13,558 nucleotides of DNA from Mycobacterium sp. (GTDB lineage: Bacteria; Actinomycetota; Actinomycetes; Mycobacteriales; Mycobacteriaceae), in NCBI GenBank assembly GCA_025965815.1, contig JAOPWF010000840.1, forward strand, positions 1-13,558, written 5' to 3'. The notes under the pieces are model-generated. The model ran no database searches. It was not told the origin of the DNA and saw only the letters and a list, made by a program, of their open reading frames with translations. Position numbers and translations under genes: made by a program. Positions 1 through 9,101 of the stretch are shown piece after piece; position 1 is the stretch's first letter, and the number at the start of each line of letters is the position of its first letter.

Positions 1-1293
<1,293 letters not shown>

Positions 1294-1331
1294 CCGGGCG
1301 CGTGTTCGATTTCCTTGCCGGTTCGGATCAA

Positions 1332-1343
1332 TCACGTTCGTGA
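1332..1343. repeat. Small inverted repeat between fbpC and the PAP2 gene
   Basis: The sequence TCACGTTCGTGA is a perfect 5+2+5 inverted repeat in the 161-base gap after fbpC. It is not followed by a T-run and is too short for a convincing terminator. It could be a protein-binding site, or chance. A second weak pairing (AACCGG at 1292-1297 with CCGGTT at 1318-1323) lies at the fbpC stop codon. Confidence 0.25.
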
Positions 1344-1436
1344 CTCGTTCTCGCCTGGGCGTCCATCGCGGTCGGCGTTCAGGGTTACATTCACGGCGAC
1401 ATGGATACATAACACATACACGGCCGGCCACGCGAC

Positions 1437-1457
1437 GGAAAGGAGCCGACCACTCTG
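1437..1457 (+). promoter_or_regulatory. Strong ribosome binding site pointing to a CTG start codon
   Basis: GGAAAGGAG at 1437-1445 is followed after nine bases by CTG at 1455-1457, in frame with the PAP2 protein. No ATG, GTG or TTG in this frame lies between the upstream stop (1410) and GTG 1548. The site therefore decides the start of the downstream gene. Confidence 0.6.
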
Positions 1458-2573
1458 ACCGCCACGCAGACCGTTCCGGAGCGTCCGCCCGCCGAGAATC
1501 AAGGCGCGCCGGAAAAACGCGAACGCCGGCTCACTGCCGTCAGGCGCGTGGCAATCGTCCTTTGGGCGTCGACCGTGCTGTTTCGAACCTGGACAACGGG
1601 TTTCGCGTTCAACCGGGAACTGTTGCTGCTGTACATCTGCACTGGTCTGATCGCCGCGAGCATCGGGCGCCGTCAGGTTTTGTCAGTGCTGGGCGACTGG
1701 CTGCCGTTCGCGCTCATTCTGGTGGTGTACGACCTCAGCAGGGGCGCGGCGACATTGGTCGGCACACCCACACTGTGGGACGTTCAGCCGGCGATGGACC
1801 GGTGGCTGTTCTTTGGCGCAGAGCCGACGGTGTGGTTACAGGAACGGCTGAAATTGCCACAGCCGCCGTGGTGGGAAGTGATCAGTAGCACCGTCTACAT
1901 GTCGTTCTTCATCGTGCCGTACGTGGTTGCGGGTGTGCTCTGGCTGCGCGACCGGGACGATTGGAAAGCGTTCGTCCGCCGGTTCATGTCCCTGACCTTC
2001 CTCTCCCTGGTCATGTATGCCGTACTTCCGGCAGCGCCGCCGTGGGCCGCCGCCCGGTGCACCGGAGCCGACGTGGCGGGCGGCCCGTCCGATCCCGCCT
2101 GCATGTCCGGTCCTGCCGGAAGAGCCCCGGACGGCGGGCTGCTCGGCAGCATGCAGACCCCTACGGCCGGTGCGAACAACTTCGTCGAGCGGATCTCCAC
2201 CCGTGGATGGGACAACCTGCATCTTGGTGCGGCGCGAGCGCTGATTGACGAGGGGCAGGCGAGTGTGAACCTGGTGGCGGCCATTCCGTCGCTGCACGCC
2301 GGGCTCACGGCGCTGATCGCGATCTTCCTGTGGCGACGGGTCCGGTGGTGGTGGCGCCCGGTGCTCGCGACCTACGCCGTGACCATGACGTTCACGCTGG
2401 TGTACTCAGCCGAGCACTACGTCGTGGACATTCTGGCGGGCTGGGCGGTCGCGGCGATCGTCCTGATCGCGGTGAACCGCTACGAGGCACGGTCTGATGC
2501 AACCGAGCAGCAGCCCTCGACCGCAGTTGGTGCTCCGGTCAGGCGTCTGGCGGCTGGGGCCGCGGAGGCCTAG
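1455..2573 (+). CDS. PAP2-superfamily (Aur1/inositol-phosphotransferase-like) integral membrane protein, probable CTG start
   Basis: Multi-pass membrane protein of about 372 residues with the late PAP2 signatures: PSLHAG (His about 281) and SAEHYVVD (His about 321, Asp about 325) on neighbouring transmembrane helices. An upstream YDLSRG and a LPAAPPW segment recall the Aur1/IPC-synthase-like PAP2_3 branch. Such proteins cleave or transfer a phosphate or phospho-head-group on the outer face of the membrane, so a role in envelope lipid metabolism is plausible; the substrate is unknown. A two-cysteine extracytoplasmic loop lies at about residues 202-216. The start is unusual. The frame is closed by TAA at 1410, and the only ATG/GTG/TTG downstream that could serve near the N-terminus is GTG 1548, which has no ribosome site and sits in the first membrane segment. 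CTG 1455 lies nine bases after a strong GGAAAGGAG (1437-1445), giving a charged cytosolic N-terminus. The stop overlaps that of the convergent phosphodiesterase gene. Confidence 0.82.
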   Translation: MTATQTVPERPPAENQGAPEKRERRLTAVRRVAIVLWASTVLFRTWTTGFAFNRELLLLYICTGLIAASIGRRQVLSVLGDWLPFALILVVYDLSRGAATLVGTPTLWDVQPAMDRWLFFGAEPTVWLQERLKLPQPPWWEVISSTVYMSFFIVPYVVAGVLWLRDRDDWKAFVRRFMSLTFLSLVMYAVLPAAPPWAAARCTGADVAGGPSDPACMSGPAGRAPDGGLLGSMQTPTAGANNFVERISTRGWDNLHLGAARALIDEGQASVNLVAAIPSLHAGLTALIAIFLWRRVRWWWRPVLATYAVTMTFTLVYSAEHYVVDILAGWAVAAIVLIAVNRYEARSDATEQQPSTAVGAPVRRLAAGAAEA

Positions 2574-4219
2574 GTACCTGGCAGGGTCGCGGTGTGCTCG
2601 GCGACGACGGCCTGCAGTTTCTGCGGGTCGAGGCTCAGACGCGAGAGGATCGTCGGCGCAATCTGCGCGGTGGCGACCTCGGAACCATCTTCTCGTTGGC
2701 TGATCCCCGGTCCGGCGACGATCAACGGGACCTGTCGGTCGGCCGGGGTGACACCGCCGTGCTCAGCGATCTTCGATGTCCCTCCGGTGTAAACCGTTCC
2801 CGGCTGGGTGGTGGCGTAGACGTCCGGCACCCGCGGATCGCCCGTAGTGGCCCCGAAGAATGCGACCGCCTCGGCGCCTGCGTAGATGTGGTCCACACCG
2901 GATGCCGTGAATGGCTTGGGTTTCCCGGCGATGTCGGTGCCTTCGCCGGCGCCGGCGAGTAGACGGTCCTTGACGAACGTCGCTGCCTCTGGTGACCGGT
3001 CCGCGAGCCATATGATCATGGCGTCGTCATCCACCGAATGGACGATCAACTTCGGGACGTCGGGGTGAGTGGTCGCCCATTCGGCGTTGATGTCGTCGAT
3101 GATCTTTCCGTCATCGATCCTGGTGAGCGTGTCGGGCTTCATCGGAGATTGGCCATGTTTGGCCGAGACGATGATGGTCGTACTGTCGCTGAGGCCGGCA
3201 GTGTCGAGCGCGCTCACCATGCGTCCGATCTGGTTGTCGACGAAGTCCAGCGCAGAGGCCAGCACCGGCCCCGGTACCTGACCGTCGGGCCCGTAGCCGC
3301 CCGGTTGTCCGCCAGATTTCGTCAGTTTCTCCGCGGTTGATACTGACTGAAAGTTCATACCGAGCAGCGCCGGCACGCCGACCTGCCGGCTGCCCGAATG
3401 ATCCTTGCCGGCAATCTGATTCGTCACCGCGTCGACCTTGTAGGTGTCATATCTCTGGGTCAGCGAGTTGTCGTCGGTCCAACTGTCGCCGTCTTTGGTA
3501 CCGGCGGGACTGCTGTCGACTTCCGGCGTGAAGAGATCGTCGATCGACGAACCACCCGGTCCACCGAGAATCACGTAAGCAGGGTGCTTGTCGGACCACG
3601 CTGTCCGCAGGCCCGCATCGTGCACGACGTTGAAGACGGTGTTCACTTTCAGGTAGTCGCCGGGCATTACCGGCTTGCACGACGCGGGGTCCACCGGAAG
3701 CTTCGCCTCGTCAATCACCGTCGCGGGCGTGCTAGTCATCTGCAGAACGCCGTCGGGCAGATTGGCCAGTCCTTCGCCGCCGTCGATCTTGTGGCTGTCT
3801 TTATCCAGCTCCTCGGTGAAGCCCACGGCCGCACCGGGTTTCGCGCCCGCACAACTGGTGGTTCCGGGTTCGAGCAGATCATGGGCGTAGCTATCGTCGT
3901 AGTACACGCCGGTTGTCTTCGGCGAACCGCCGGTGACCTGTGCGAGTAGACCCGGAAATGAGTCCGACGGAACCGGGGTTTGAGCCTTCGTGTAGCTGAT
4001 TCCGCGTCCAACAATCTTGGCCAGCGCCGACTCCGGGTGTGCCTGAACGTATCCGACCAGATCGGATTGATGCATGCCGTCGACAGAGAGCAGCAGCACG
4101 TGCTTGCCGTTCCCTGCGGCGCCGTTGGGTTCGCCGTTGTCGCTGGAGCACCCGGCGACCACCATCGCAAGTATGGCGCTCGCAGCGACAGCTGCCCGTC
4201 CGAGTCGGATATGGGGCAA
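2570..4219 (-). CDS. Secreted lipoprotein of the type I phosphodiesterase/alkaline phosphatase superfamily
   Basis: Metal-dependent phospho-hydrolase predicted to be anchored outside the membrane as a lipoprotein. The signal ends in VVAG-Cys24. Superfamily elements in order are LLSVDGM (metal ligand Asp47), a PSDSFPG segment (residues 84-90) where the nucleophilic Ser/Thr is expected, AWSDKHP (about 207-212), VSAKHGQSP (His355) and EHGG (His487). This is the layout of the nucleotide pyrophosphatase/phosphodiesterase (NPP-like) group of PF01663-type proteins. The physiological substrate (nucleotide, phospholipid head group or other phosphodiester) cannot be read. The open frame extends upstream to 4327, but TTG at 4219-4217 preceded by GGAG at six bases starts the lipoprotein signal directly (MPHIRLGRAA), so I use it: 549 residues. 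The gene converges on the PAP2 gene, sharing CTAG as overlapping stops. It is 134 bases downstream of another lipoprotein gene on the same strand. The family call is firm; the nucleophile assignment is tentative. Confidence 0.85.
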   Translation of the reverse strand: MPHIRLGRAAVAASAILAMVVAGCSSDNGEPNGAAGNGKHVLLLSVDGMHQSDLVGYVQAHPESALAKIVGRGISYTKAQTPVPSDSFPGLLAQVTGGSPKTTGVYYDDSYAHDLLEPGTTSCAGAKPGAAVGFTEELDKDSHKIDGGEGLANLPDGVLQMTSTPATVIDEAKLPVDPASCKPVMPGDYLKVNTVFNVVHDAGLRTAWSDKHPAYVILGGPGGSSIDDLFTPEVDSSPAGTKDGDSWTDDNSLTQRYDTYKVDAVTNQIAGKDHSGSRQVGVPALLGMNFQSVSTAEKLTKSGGQPGGYGPDGQVPGPVLASALDFVDNQIGRMVSALDTAGLSDSTTIIVSAKHGQSPMKPDTLTRIDDGKIIDDINAEWATTHPDVPKLIVHSVDDDAMIIWLADRSPEAATFVKDRLLAGAGEGTDIAGKPKPFTASGVDHIYAGAEAVAFFGATTGDPRVPDVYATTQPGTVYTGGTSKIAEHGGVTPADRQVPLIVAGPGISQREDGSEVATAQIAPTILSRLSLDPQKLQAVVAEHTATLPGT

Positions 4220-4353
4220 TGGATTCTCCGCAGGTTGTCGGAACCGTGTCTGAAGAATCGAACTGGAAATATGAACGCTCCGGGTGAACGCGAACCGAAC
4301 AACGGGCAAAGATCCGGGGACGCCCATGGGGCGTCGACGGAACGAACGAACGT

Positions 4354-4974
4354 TTACGCAGGTAAACCCTTCGTGATCGCGGCGTCCTGCTTCTGCCCGA
4401 CGTCGATGACGCCTTCGGGTGGCACGGGATCATGTGGTGCACCGTCGAACTCAAGCGTGGCGAACGCCCGCCCCTGAGTGAACAGCAACACCGTCACGGA
4501 CTTAGAGCCGTCCGGTGAGGTGCCGGAGACCACCGTCCCGCCGGTACCGACCGCGGATGGCGCCGGAGTTCCGCCAACGACAGCGTTGCTCAGTGCCGCC
4601 TTGGATCCTTCCAACGCCGCGGCTGCTGCCGAAGCGTCAGGAAGGATAAGTATCGTGTCGCCGATCTGCTCAGTGCCGTCAGCGTTGGCAAATACCACCG
4701 CGACGCCTTCCTGCCCATTCGGGTTGAACGTCGGCGCCGATGCGGTGAAAGTCTGACCCGGGGCGGAGATCTCGGTGTCTTTGATCAGCAGACCGCGGTA
4801 ATCCGCTGTCTTGGCGGGGGCGGAAGTGGGTGGCGGGCCAGACGTCGTTGAGGTGGCCGATCCCGCGGCCGTGGGCGGCGTTGACTTGTCGCTGCTGCAC
4901 CCGGCGAGCGACACACCGAGCGCCAGCAACGTGCCCGCCGCGAGACCTGCGGCCGCGATTGCCGGAACCTTCAT
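4354..4974 (-). CDS. Putative lipoprotein of unknown function
   Basis: A 206-residue protein with a clean lipoprotein signal (MKVPAIAAAG, hydrophobic core, SLAGC; lipidated Cys26). A Thr/Ser/Pro/Ala-rich linker (about residues 30-55) and one compact domain follow. The domain has several beta-rich segments (VAVVFANADG, DTILILPDA, VTVLLFTQGRAFATLEF) and ends near a GQKQDAAITKGLPA tail. I do not recognise a named family; it is not LpqN-like by eye. It should sit on the outer face of the plasma membrane. ATG 4974 is preceded by AAGGGG seven bases upstream and begins the signal directly, so the longer frame to 5097 is rejected. A good promoter lies upstream at 5020-5048. The phosphodiesterase lipoprotein follows 134 bases downstream on the same strand, so the two could be co-transcribed. 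Confidence 0.8.
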   Translation of the reverse strand: MKVPAIAAAGLAAGTLLALGVSLAGCSSDKSTPPTAAGSATSTTSGPPPTSAPAKTADYRGLLIKDTEISAPGQTFTASAPTFNPNGQEGVAVVFANADGTEQIGDTILILPDASAAAAALEGSKAALSNAVVGGTPAPSAVGTGGTVVSGTSPDGSKSVTVLLFTQGRAFATLEFDGAPHDPVPPEGVIDVGQKQDAAITKGLPA

Positions 4975-5019
4975 GGGACCCCTTAATTGCGCAGCAGCGA
5001 CTGGCCGCCGTGTCAGCAA

Positions 5020-5048
5020 ACCGTATGGCAGGCCAGCGAGCACGTCAA
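5020..5048 (-). promoter_or_regulatory. Predicted SigA-type promoter for the 4354-4974 lipoprotein
   Basis: On the minus strand, TTGACG (5048-5043) and TACGGT (5025-5020) are separated by exactly 17 bases. They match a housekeeping -35 and a mycobacterial TANNNT -10. Transcription would begin near 5013, giving a leader of about 40 bases before ATG 4974 and its AAGGGG ribosome site. This separates the lipoprotein from the upstream catabolic operon, which ends at 5069. Confidence 0.6.
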
Positions 5049-5068
5049 CGGTCGTCGCGTCGAAAGCG

Positions 5069-5941
5069 CTAGAAGTCCCGGGGATCGGGCCTGGCAACCG
5101 ACCGCGGGCTCAGGCCCAGGCTGCGCACATGAGCGGCGATCTCCCCCATGCTCGCCACCCATACATCGTCGTGGGAGCGGACATATTCGATCAGGTCGTC
5201 CAGCGCCTGCGCGCGCGACGGCCGTCCGGACAGGAACGGATGGTTGGTCAGCACGAAACACCCTGCGTCAGCGCGCATCGCGTCGAACTCGAGTCGCCAC
5301 ATCTCGGTGGCTTTGACCGGACTTTCATTCAGTCCCGTCCCCGACAAGTCGGGAACGTAGCCGTACTGCTCCCAGTCGTCGAGCGCCCACTGGATGGGGA
5401 TTTCGACGAGCGGGCCGCCGCCTTCGACGTCGAGTTCATAGGGATGGTCGGCATCCATCAGGCTGCTGTCGTACAGAAAGCCCCGGTCGCGCAGCAGTTT
5501 CGGGGAATGCCAGTTGAGCTCCCACATCGGCGCCCGATAGCCGGTGGGCCGGGCGCCGGTGACCGCTTCGAGAACATCGGAGCCGCGGTCGAGGATGGCG
5601 GCCTCCTGTTCCCGCGTCAGGCCGGCCATCGGCTCGTGCAGATAACCGTGGTGTGCGATCTCGTGGCCGTTCTCCGCAATGGAGCGGATGACGTCGGGAT
5701 AGCGGACGGCGGTGTACCCCGGCACGAAGAAGGTCGAGGTGATGCCATGCCTGGCAAGAATTTTCAGCAGCCGGGGCACACCCGCCAGCGGACCGTAGGC
5801 CTGATGGCTGATGGCCGACATCCGACTGGCGTGGGTAGTGGACACGCCGAGCATGGCCGATTCGGCGTCGACGTCGAAGCTGAAGGACGCGGCACAGCGG
5901 GCACCGCCTGGCCACGAAATCGGTGCTGCCGGAGTACTCAT
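5069..5941 (-). CDS. Cytosolic polysaccharide-deacetylase-fold (CE4; PuuE/HpPgdA-like) amidohydrolase
   Basis: A 290-residue NodB-fold protein with the family motifs in order: SFDVDAES (Asp23/Asp25, base and metal ligand), [12 protein letters not shown], the metal-binding HHGYLHE (His98-xxx-His102), GYRAPMW (Arg136-Ala-Pro) and [12 protein letters not shown] (His234). There is no signal peptide or membrane segment, so despite the usual label it probably does not act on cell-wall polysaccharide. The layout resembles the CE4 branch holding PuuE allantoinase, cyclic-imide hydrolases and HpPgdA, which hydrolyse small cyclic amides or imides; this is my inference from fold and location. ATG 5941 overlaps the ureohydrolase stop as ATGA, with an AGAGG about eight bases upstream. 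It is the last gene of the four-gene minus-strand operon. The frame stays open to 7165, but that stretch lies over the ureohydrolase and SDR genes and has no homologous look. Confidence 0.85.
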   Translation of the reverse strand: MSTPAAPISWPGGARCAASFSFDVDAESAMLGVSTTHASRMSAISHQAYGPLAGVPRLLKILARHGITSTFFVPGYTAVRYPDVIRSIAENGHEIAHHGYLHEPMAGLTREQEAAILDRGSDVLEAVTGARPTGYRAPMWELNWHSPKLLRDRGFLYDSSLMDADHPYELDVEGGGPLVEIPIQWALDDWEQYGYVPDLSGTGLNESPVKATEMWRLEFDAMRADAGCFVLTNHPFLSGRPSRAQALDDLIEYVRSHDDVWVASMGEIAAHVRSLGLSPRSVARPDPRDF

Positions 5942-6915
5942 CGGCCGGCCTCTCTCGCGAAGAGCGAGACTAGCTCGTAGGCCAGGTTTGCCGCGGCGAT
6001 GCCCGTCATCTCCGCGTGGTCGTAGGCCGGTGATACCTCGACGATGTCCGCGCCCACCAGGTTGAGACCGTCGAAACCGCGCAGTATGGCAAGCAGCTCG
6101 CGGCTGGTCATGCCGCCCGCTTCGGGGGTTCCGGTGGCGGGCGCATGCGACGGGTCGAGGACATCGATGTCGATGGAGACGTACAGTGGGTTCTCCCCCA
6201 CCGCCCGTCGTAGCTGTTCGATCACGTCGGTTACCGTGCGGCGTTCGAATTCTGCGCACTGCACAACGGTGAAGCCCAGCTCGGCATCGTCGGTCAGATC
6301 GTCGGGGTTGTACAGCGATCCGCGGATCCCGACGTGGGCGCTGTGGCCGGGAATGAAGAGGCCCTCCTCGGCGGCCCGACGAAACGGAGTGCCGTGGGTC
6401 AGGGGTGTGTCGAAGTAGGTATCCCACGTGTCGAGGTGCGCGTCGAAGTGGACCAGCGCGACCGGGCCGTAGCGGCGGTGATGGGCGCGCAGCAACGGAT
6501 ACGCGATGGTGTGGTCCCCGCCGAGCGTGACGAGCTTCGCCCCATCCTGGATCAGCGCGGACGCCTGCTCCTCGATCTGTCGAACCGCGGTCGGTATGTC
6601 GAACGGGTTGAAGACGAAGTCGCCGGCGTCGACCACCTGCTGGTTGGCGAACGGCGACACCTGCAGCTGCGGGTGATAAGGCCGCAGCAGTCGGGAGGAC
6701 TGCCGGATGTGCGCCGGCCCGAAACGGGCACCGGGGCGGTACGTGACGCCGGTGTCGAACGGGATCCCGACAACGGCTACGTCCAGACCCGGAACATCCT
6801 CCCGCCGCGGCAGCCGTGCGAATGTCGACAAGCCGGCGTATCTGGGCACGGCTTGGCCGTCGACCGGCCCGATCGGTGACGACGCCGGCTCGCCGCCTCT
6901 GGTCATACCCTGCAC
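5938..6915 (-). CDS. Ureohydrolase of the agmatinase/arginase family
   Basis: Predicted binuclear-metal enzyme that cleaves a guanidino (or similar) compound to urea plus an amine. The 325-residue product keeps all six metal ligands: GGDH (His135), DAHLDTWD (Asp158, His160, Asp162) and SIDIDVLDP (Asp249, Asp251), then a TGTPEAGG loop. The overall pattern ([18 protein letters not shown] near residues 49-67) is agmatinase-like (SpeB) rather than arginase-like. The family also includes guanidinobutyrase, guanidinopropionase and other guanidino hydrolases, so the substrate is open. The start is ambiguous. GTG 6915 has GGAGGG eight bases upstream and overlaps the SDR gene by 13 bases. ATG 6906, three codons in, would give an ATGA overlap with the SDR stop like the other junctions of this operon. 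It lies downstream of the SDR and upstream of the CE4 hydrolase, suggesting sequential attack on one substrate. Confidence 0.88.
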   Translation of the reverse strand: MQGMTRGGEPASSPIGPVDGQAVPRYAGLSTFARLPRREDVPGLDVAVVGIPFDTGVTYRPGARFGPAHIRQSSRLLRPYHPQLQVSPFANQQVVDAGDFVFNPFDIPTAVRQIEEQASALIQDGAKLVTLGGDHTIAYPLLRAHHRRYGPVALVHFDAHLDTWDTYFDTPLTHGTPFRRAAEEGLFIPGHSAHVGIRGSLYNPDDLTDDAELGFTVVQCAEFERRTVTDVIEQLRRAVGENPLYVSIDIDVLDPSHAPATGTPEAGGMTSRELLAILRGFDGLNLVGADIVEVSPAYDHAEMTGIAAANLAYELVSLFAREAGR

Positions 6916-7559
6916 CGCGTTGTCCCTCCGTTGATCTGGATGGTCTGTCCGACAAAGGCGCCCAGCTCCCTGCGCGCCAACAGTGCCACGGCAGCGGCGA
7001 TCTCGTCGGGTCTGCCGATCCGCCCGCAGGGCATGCCGTGGCTGTACCGCTCACGCATCTCGGCGAGGGTGACCCCGGCACTGTCGGCGTCGACCCGCAG
7101 CTGTGGGGTGTCGACGACGCCGGGTGCGACGGCATTGACCGAGATGTTCTCGGGCGCCAGCTCACGGCCGAGGGTCTTGGTGAGTGCGATCAATCCTGCC
7201 TTCGAGGCGCAGTAGGCCGTGGCGTTCGGCCACCCGATCACGCCCCATTCGGAGGCGACGATGACGATGTTGCCGCGTCCGAGTCGCCGCATGCCGGGCA
7301 ACACGGCCTGAACGAGGTGGACGGTGCCGGCGAGGTTGGTGTCGATGACCTTCCACCAGTCATCCTCGTCGTCGTCGAGGAATGACGCCATGCTCATGTA
7401 GGCGGCGTTGCAGACCAAAACGTCGATCGGTCCATGTTTGCGCTCGATGCCGCTGACGAGCTCGGCCACCACGTCGGGGTCCGAAACGTCGCCGACCGCA
7501 GGAGACCCGCATGTTTCGATTCCCGACGCCGATCCGGTCACGACGGCGGTGCGAGTCAT
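6903..7559 (-). CDS. Short-chain dehydrogenase/reductase with a shortened cofactor-binding region
   Basis: Classical SDR in most of its length: the catalytic set is visible as NAA (Asn51), Ser103 in VASEWG, and Tyr116-xxx-Lys120 in AYCASKAG, with PG near residues 146-147 and a GQTIQINGG end. The product is only 218 residues where about 250 is usual. The shortfall lies entirely in the Rossmann start. TGSASGI (8-14) should continue with the third glycine, helix B and strand 2, but instead passes through eight unrelated residues to GDVSD (Asp24), a step normally about 32 residues longer. The third glycine is Glu15. Loss of this part should impair NAD(P) binding, so the protein may be inactive or specialised. 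Start ATG 7559 overlaps the permease stop as ATGA, and the stop overlaps the ureohydrolase start. If active it would oxidise or reduce an alcohol/carbonyl intermediate of the pathway. Confidence 0.8.
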   Translation of the reverse strand: MTRTAVVTGSASGIETCGSPAVGDVSDPDVVAELVSGIERKHGPIDVLVCNAAYMSMASFLDDDEDDWWKVIDTNLAGTVHLVQAVLPGMRRLGRGNIVIVASEWGVIGWPNATAYCASKAGLIALTKTLGRELAPENISVNAVAPGVVDTPQLRVDADSAGVTLAEMRERYSHGMPCGRIGRPDEIAAAVALLARRELGAFVGQTIQINGGTTRCRV

Positions 7560-9034
7560 GACGCGGCGGCGGCGCCGGCCTCCTGATCACCGGCAAGGCG
7601 TTCCCCGATAGGTGCCTGGATGTTTCGGCGGACACTGAGATAGATCACCACGCCGACAACCGCCAGCGCCGCGGTGGTCAGCACGCTGGCCCAGTTGATG
7701 TACCACGGCTGGTCCGGCTGCTTCCGCGGCCACGCCACGTTGACCGTTTCGAAAATGATCCACAACGACGCCAGGTAGGTCACCGGCGCTCCCCATCGGC
7801 CCAGGCTGAACGGACCGGGCTTCCACTTGCCGGTCAGCCGGGCGAGGGCGGCACCGATCACCGGCACACCAAAGGCGATGTAGAAGCCGATGATGTTGAA
7901 ATTCACCAGCACGCTGTAGAACTTGGTTCCGGCCAGCAGCACGAACACGATGGCGGCGATCCCGGTCAGCGCGATGGCGTTGACGGGCAACCGCTCCGCA
8001 CCGGCAAGCCCGCCGAGAACCTTCGACCCCGGCAGGCTTCCGTCGCGGGCTGCTCCCCAGATGCACCGCGACACCGCCGCCTGGACGGCGAGGAAGCTGG
8101 ACAGGAATCCGATGACGAACATGGCGAGCAACGGCTTGGTGATGCCCGCGCCGAAATGTGCTGCGAGCGTGTCCGAGACCACATCACCTGACTGTGATGC
8201 CATCACTCCGGGCAGGTCGGGAATCGCCAGGATCAGTGCCGCGCTGGAGAACATCACCAGCAGCCCGACGAGGAACAGGCCGAGAATGATCGCCTTCGGT
8301 ACGTTGCGTTCGGGTTCCTCGACCTCTTCGGCGATCGAACCCGCGGCCTCGAAACCCAGGAAGGACCAGCCCACAAAGGCGATCGCCAGCAGCATCGGTC
8401 CCGATGTCCAGGACGCGGCGTCGGGGATACCGGCACTGGAGAACAGGGTGGAGAACGCGTTCTCCCGGTAGAACAGCAGCAGCACCGCACCAAGTCCGAC
8501 GGAGCCGATCACTTCGCAGGTGATGCTGGCAATCACCATGATCTTGAGGACTTTCCGGCCGACCATGTTGATGGCGCTGCCCACCGCGACGATGATGATC
8601 GCGATGGTGGCGATCTGCCACCGGCCGGGTTCGGTGACACCGAAGATCTGCAGGAGGAAGCCGGCGGCGGCATACGACAGCACGCCCAGGGCAAGAGTCA
8701 GACCCCACATGTAGGCCCAGGCTGCGACCCAGCCCCACGTGGTGCCACGAACGTGCCGAGACCACTGGTAAACGCTGCCGGCATATGGCCAGCGCGACGC
8801 CAACTCACCGAACACCGCCGCGACGAGTAACTGGCCGGCGAGCACGATCGGAAACGCCCAGAAGAACTTCGGCCCGGCGGCGAACAGCCCCAGCGTGAAG
8901 ATCGCGTACACCGCGGCAATGGGCGACACATCGGCGAATGCCAGGGACAGCGCCGACCTGAAGTTGAAACCCTGCAGGAGCCGCGGCGGCGAACCGGCCG
9001 GCGCGGCGGTGTCCTTTTCAATCGGCTGGCCCAT
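7556..9034 (-). CDS. APC-family amino acid/polyamine-type permease
   Basis: A 492-residue integral membrane transporter with about 12 hydrophobic segments. Family signatures are visible: FADVSPIAAVYAIF in the first segment, the helix-2/3 region GELASRWPYAGSVYQW, and SFLGFEAAGSIAEEVEEPERNVPKAI in the middle, which is highly typical of amino acid-polyamine-organocation (APC) symporters. It likely imports an amino acid, polyamine or related nitrogen compound by proton or sodium coupling; the substrate cannot be read. ATG 9034 is chosen because AGGAG lies six bases upstream and the cytosolic N-terminus starts normally there; the frame further upstream, to 9343, runs through the promoter region. 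It is the first gene of the operon, its stop overlaps the SDR start (ATGA), and it is divergent from the pucR-type gene. Uptake followed by a ureohydrolase and an amidohydrolase suggests its substrate is what those enzymes degrade. Confidence 0.9.
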   Translation of the reverse strand: MGQPIEKDTAAPAGSPPRLLQGFNFRSALSLAFADVSPIAAVYAIFTLGLFAAGPKFFWAFPIVLAGQLLVAAVFGELASRWPYAGSVYQWSRHVRGTTWGWVAAWAYMWGLTLALGVLSYAAAGFLLQIFGVTEPGRWQIATIAIIIVAVGSAINMVGRKVLKIMVIASITCEVIGSVGLGAVLLLFYRENAFSTLFSSAGIPDAASWTSGPMLLAIAFVGWSFLGFEAAGSIAEEVEEPERNVPKAIILGLFLVGLLVMFSSAALILAIPDLPGVMASQSGDVVSDTLAAHFGAGITKPLLAMFVIGFLSSFLAVQAAVSRCIWGAARDGSLPGSKVLGGLAGAERLPVNAIALTGIAAIVFVLLAGTKFYSVLVNFNIIGFYIAFGVPVIGAALARLTGKWKPGPFSLGRWGAPVTYLASLWIIFETVNVAWPRKQPDQPWYINWASVLTTAALAVVGVVIYLSVRRNIQAPIGERLAGDQEAGAAAAS

Positions 9035-9101
9035 GCGGTGCTCCTGTCGCCTGTCGTTGCAGCGCAACTCTGAGCGCGTCAACCGGAAAACTGAAGATGC
9101 A

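Noticed and set aside
1385..1411. TTACAT and TACATA as a promoter for the PAP2 gene
   Set aside because: A spacer of 15 bases and poor -35 match; possible but not strong enough to list.
4341..4352. Three tandem AACG units between the two lipoprotein genes
   Set aside because: Only 12 bases, likely chance; no structure or promoter depends on it that I can see.
5001..5036. CTGGCC/GGCCAG inverted pair as a terminator of the catabolic operon
   Set aside because: Six-base arms with a 24-base loop and no T-run; it lies over the predicted lipoprotein promoter and is too weak to call.
4811..5980. A 389-codon plus-strand frame opposite the CE4 gene
   Set aside because: Antisense shadow; the CE4 gene on the other strand shows every family motif.
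5942..7165. The CE4 gene's frame stays open upstream for 1.2 kb, suggesting a 698-residue fusion protein
   Set aside because: The extra part overlaps the ureohydrolase and SDR genes on the same strand, is Arg/Pro/Ser-rich without domain motifs, and a coupled ATG with a ribosome site lies at 5941.
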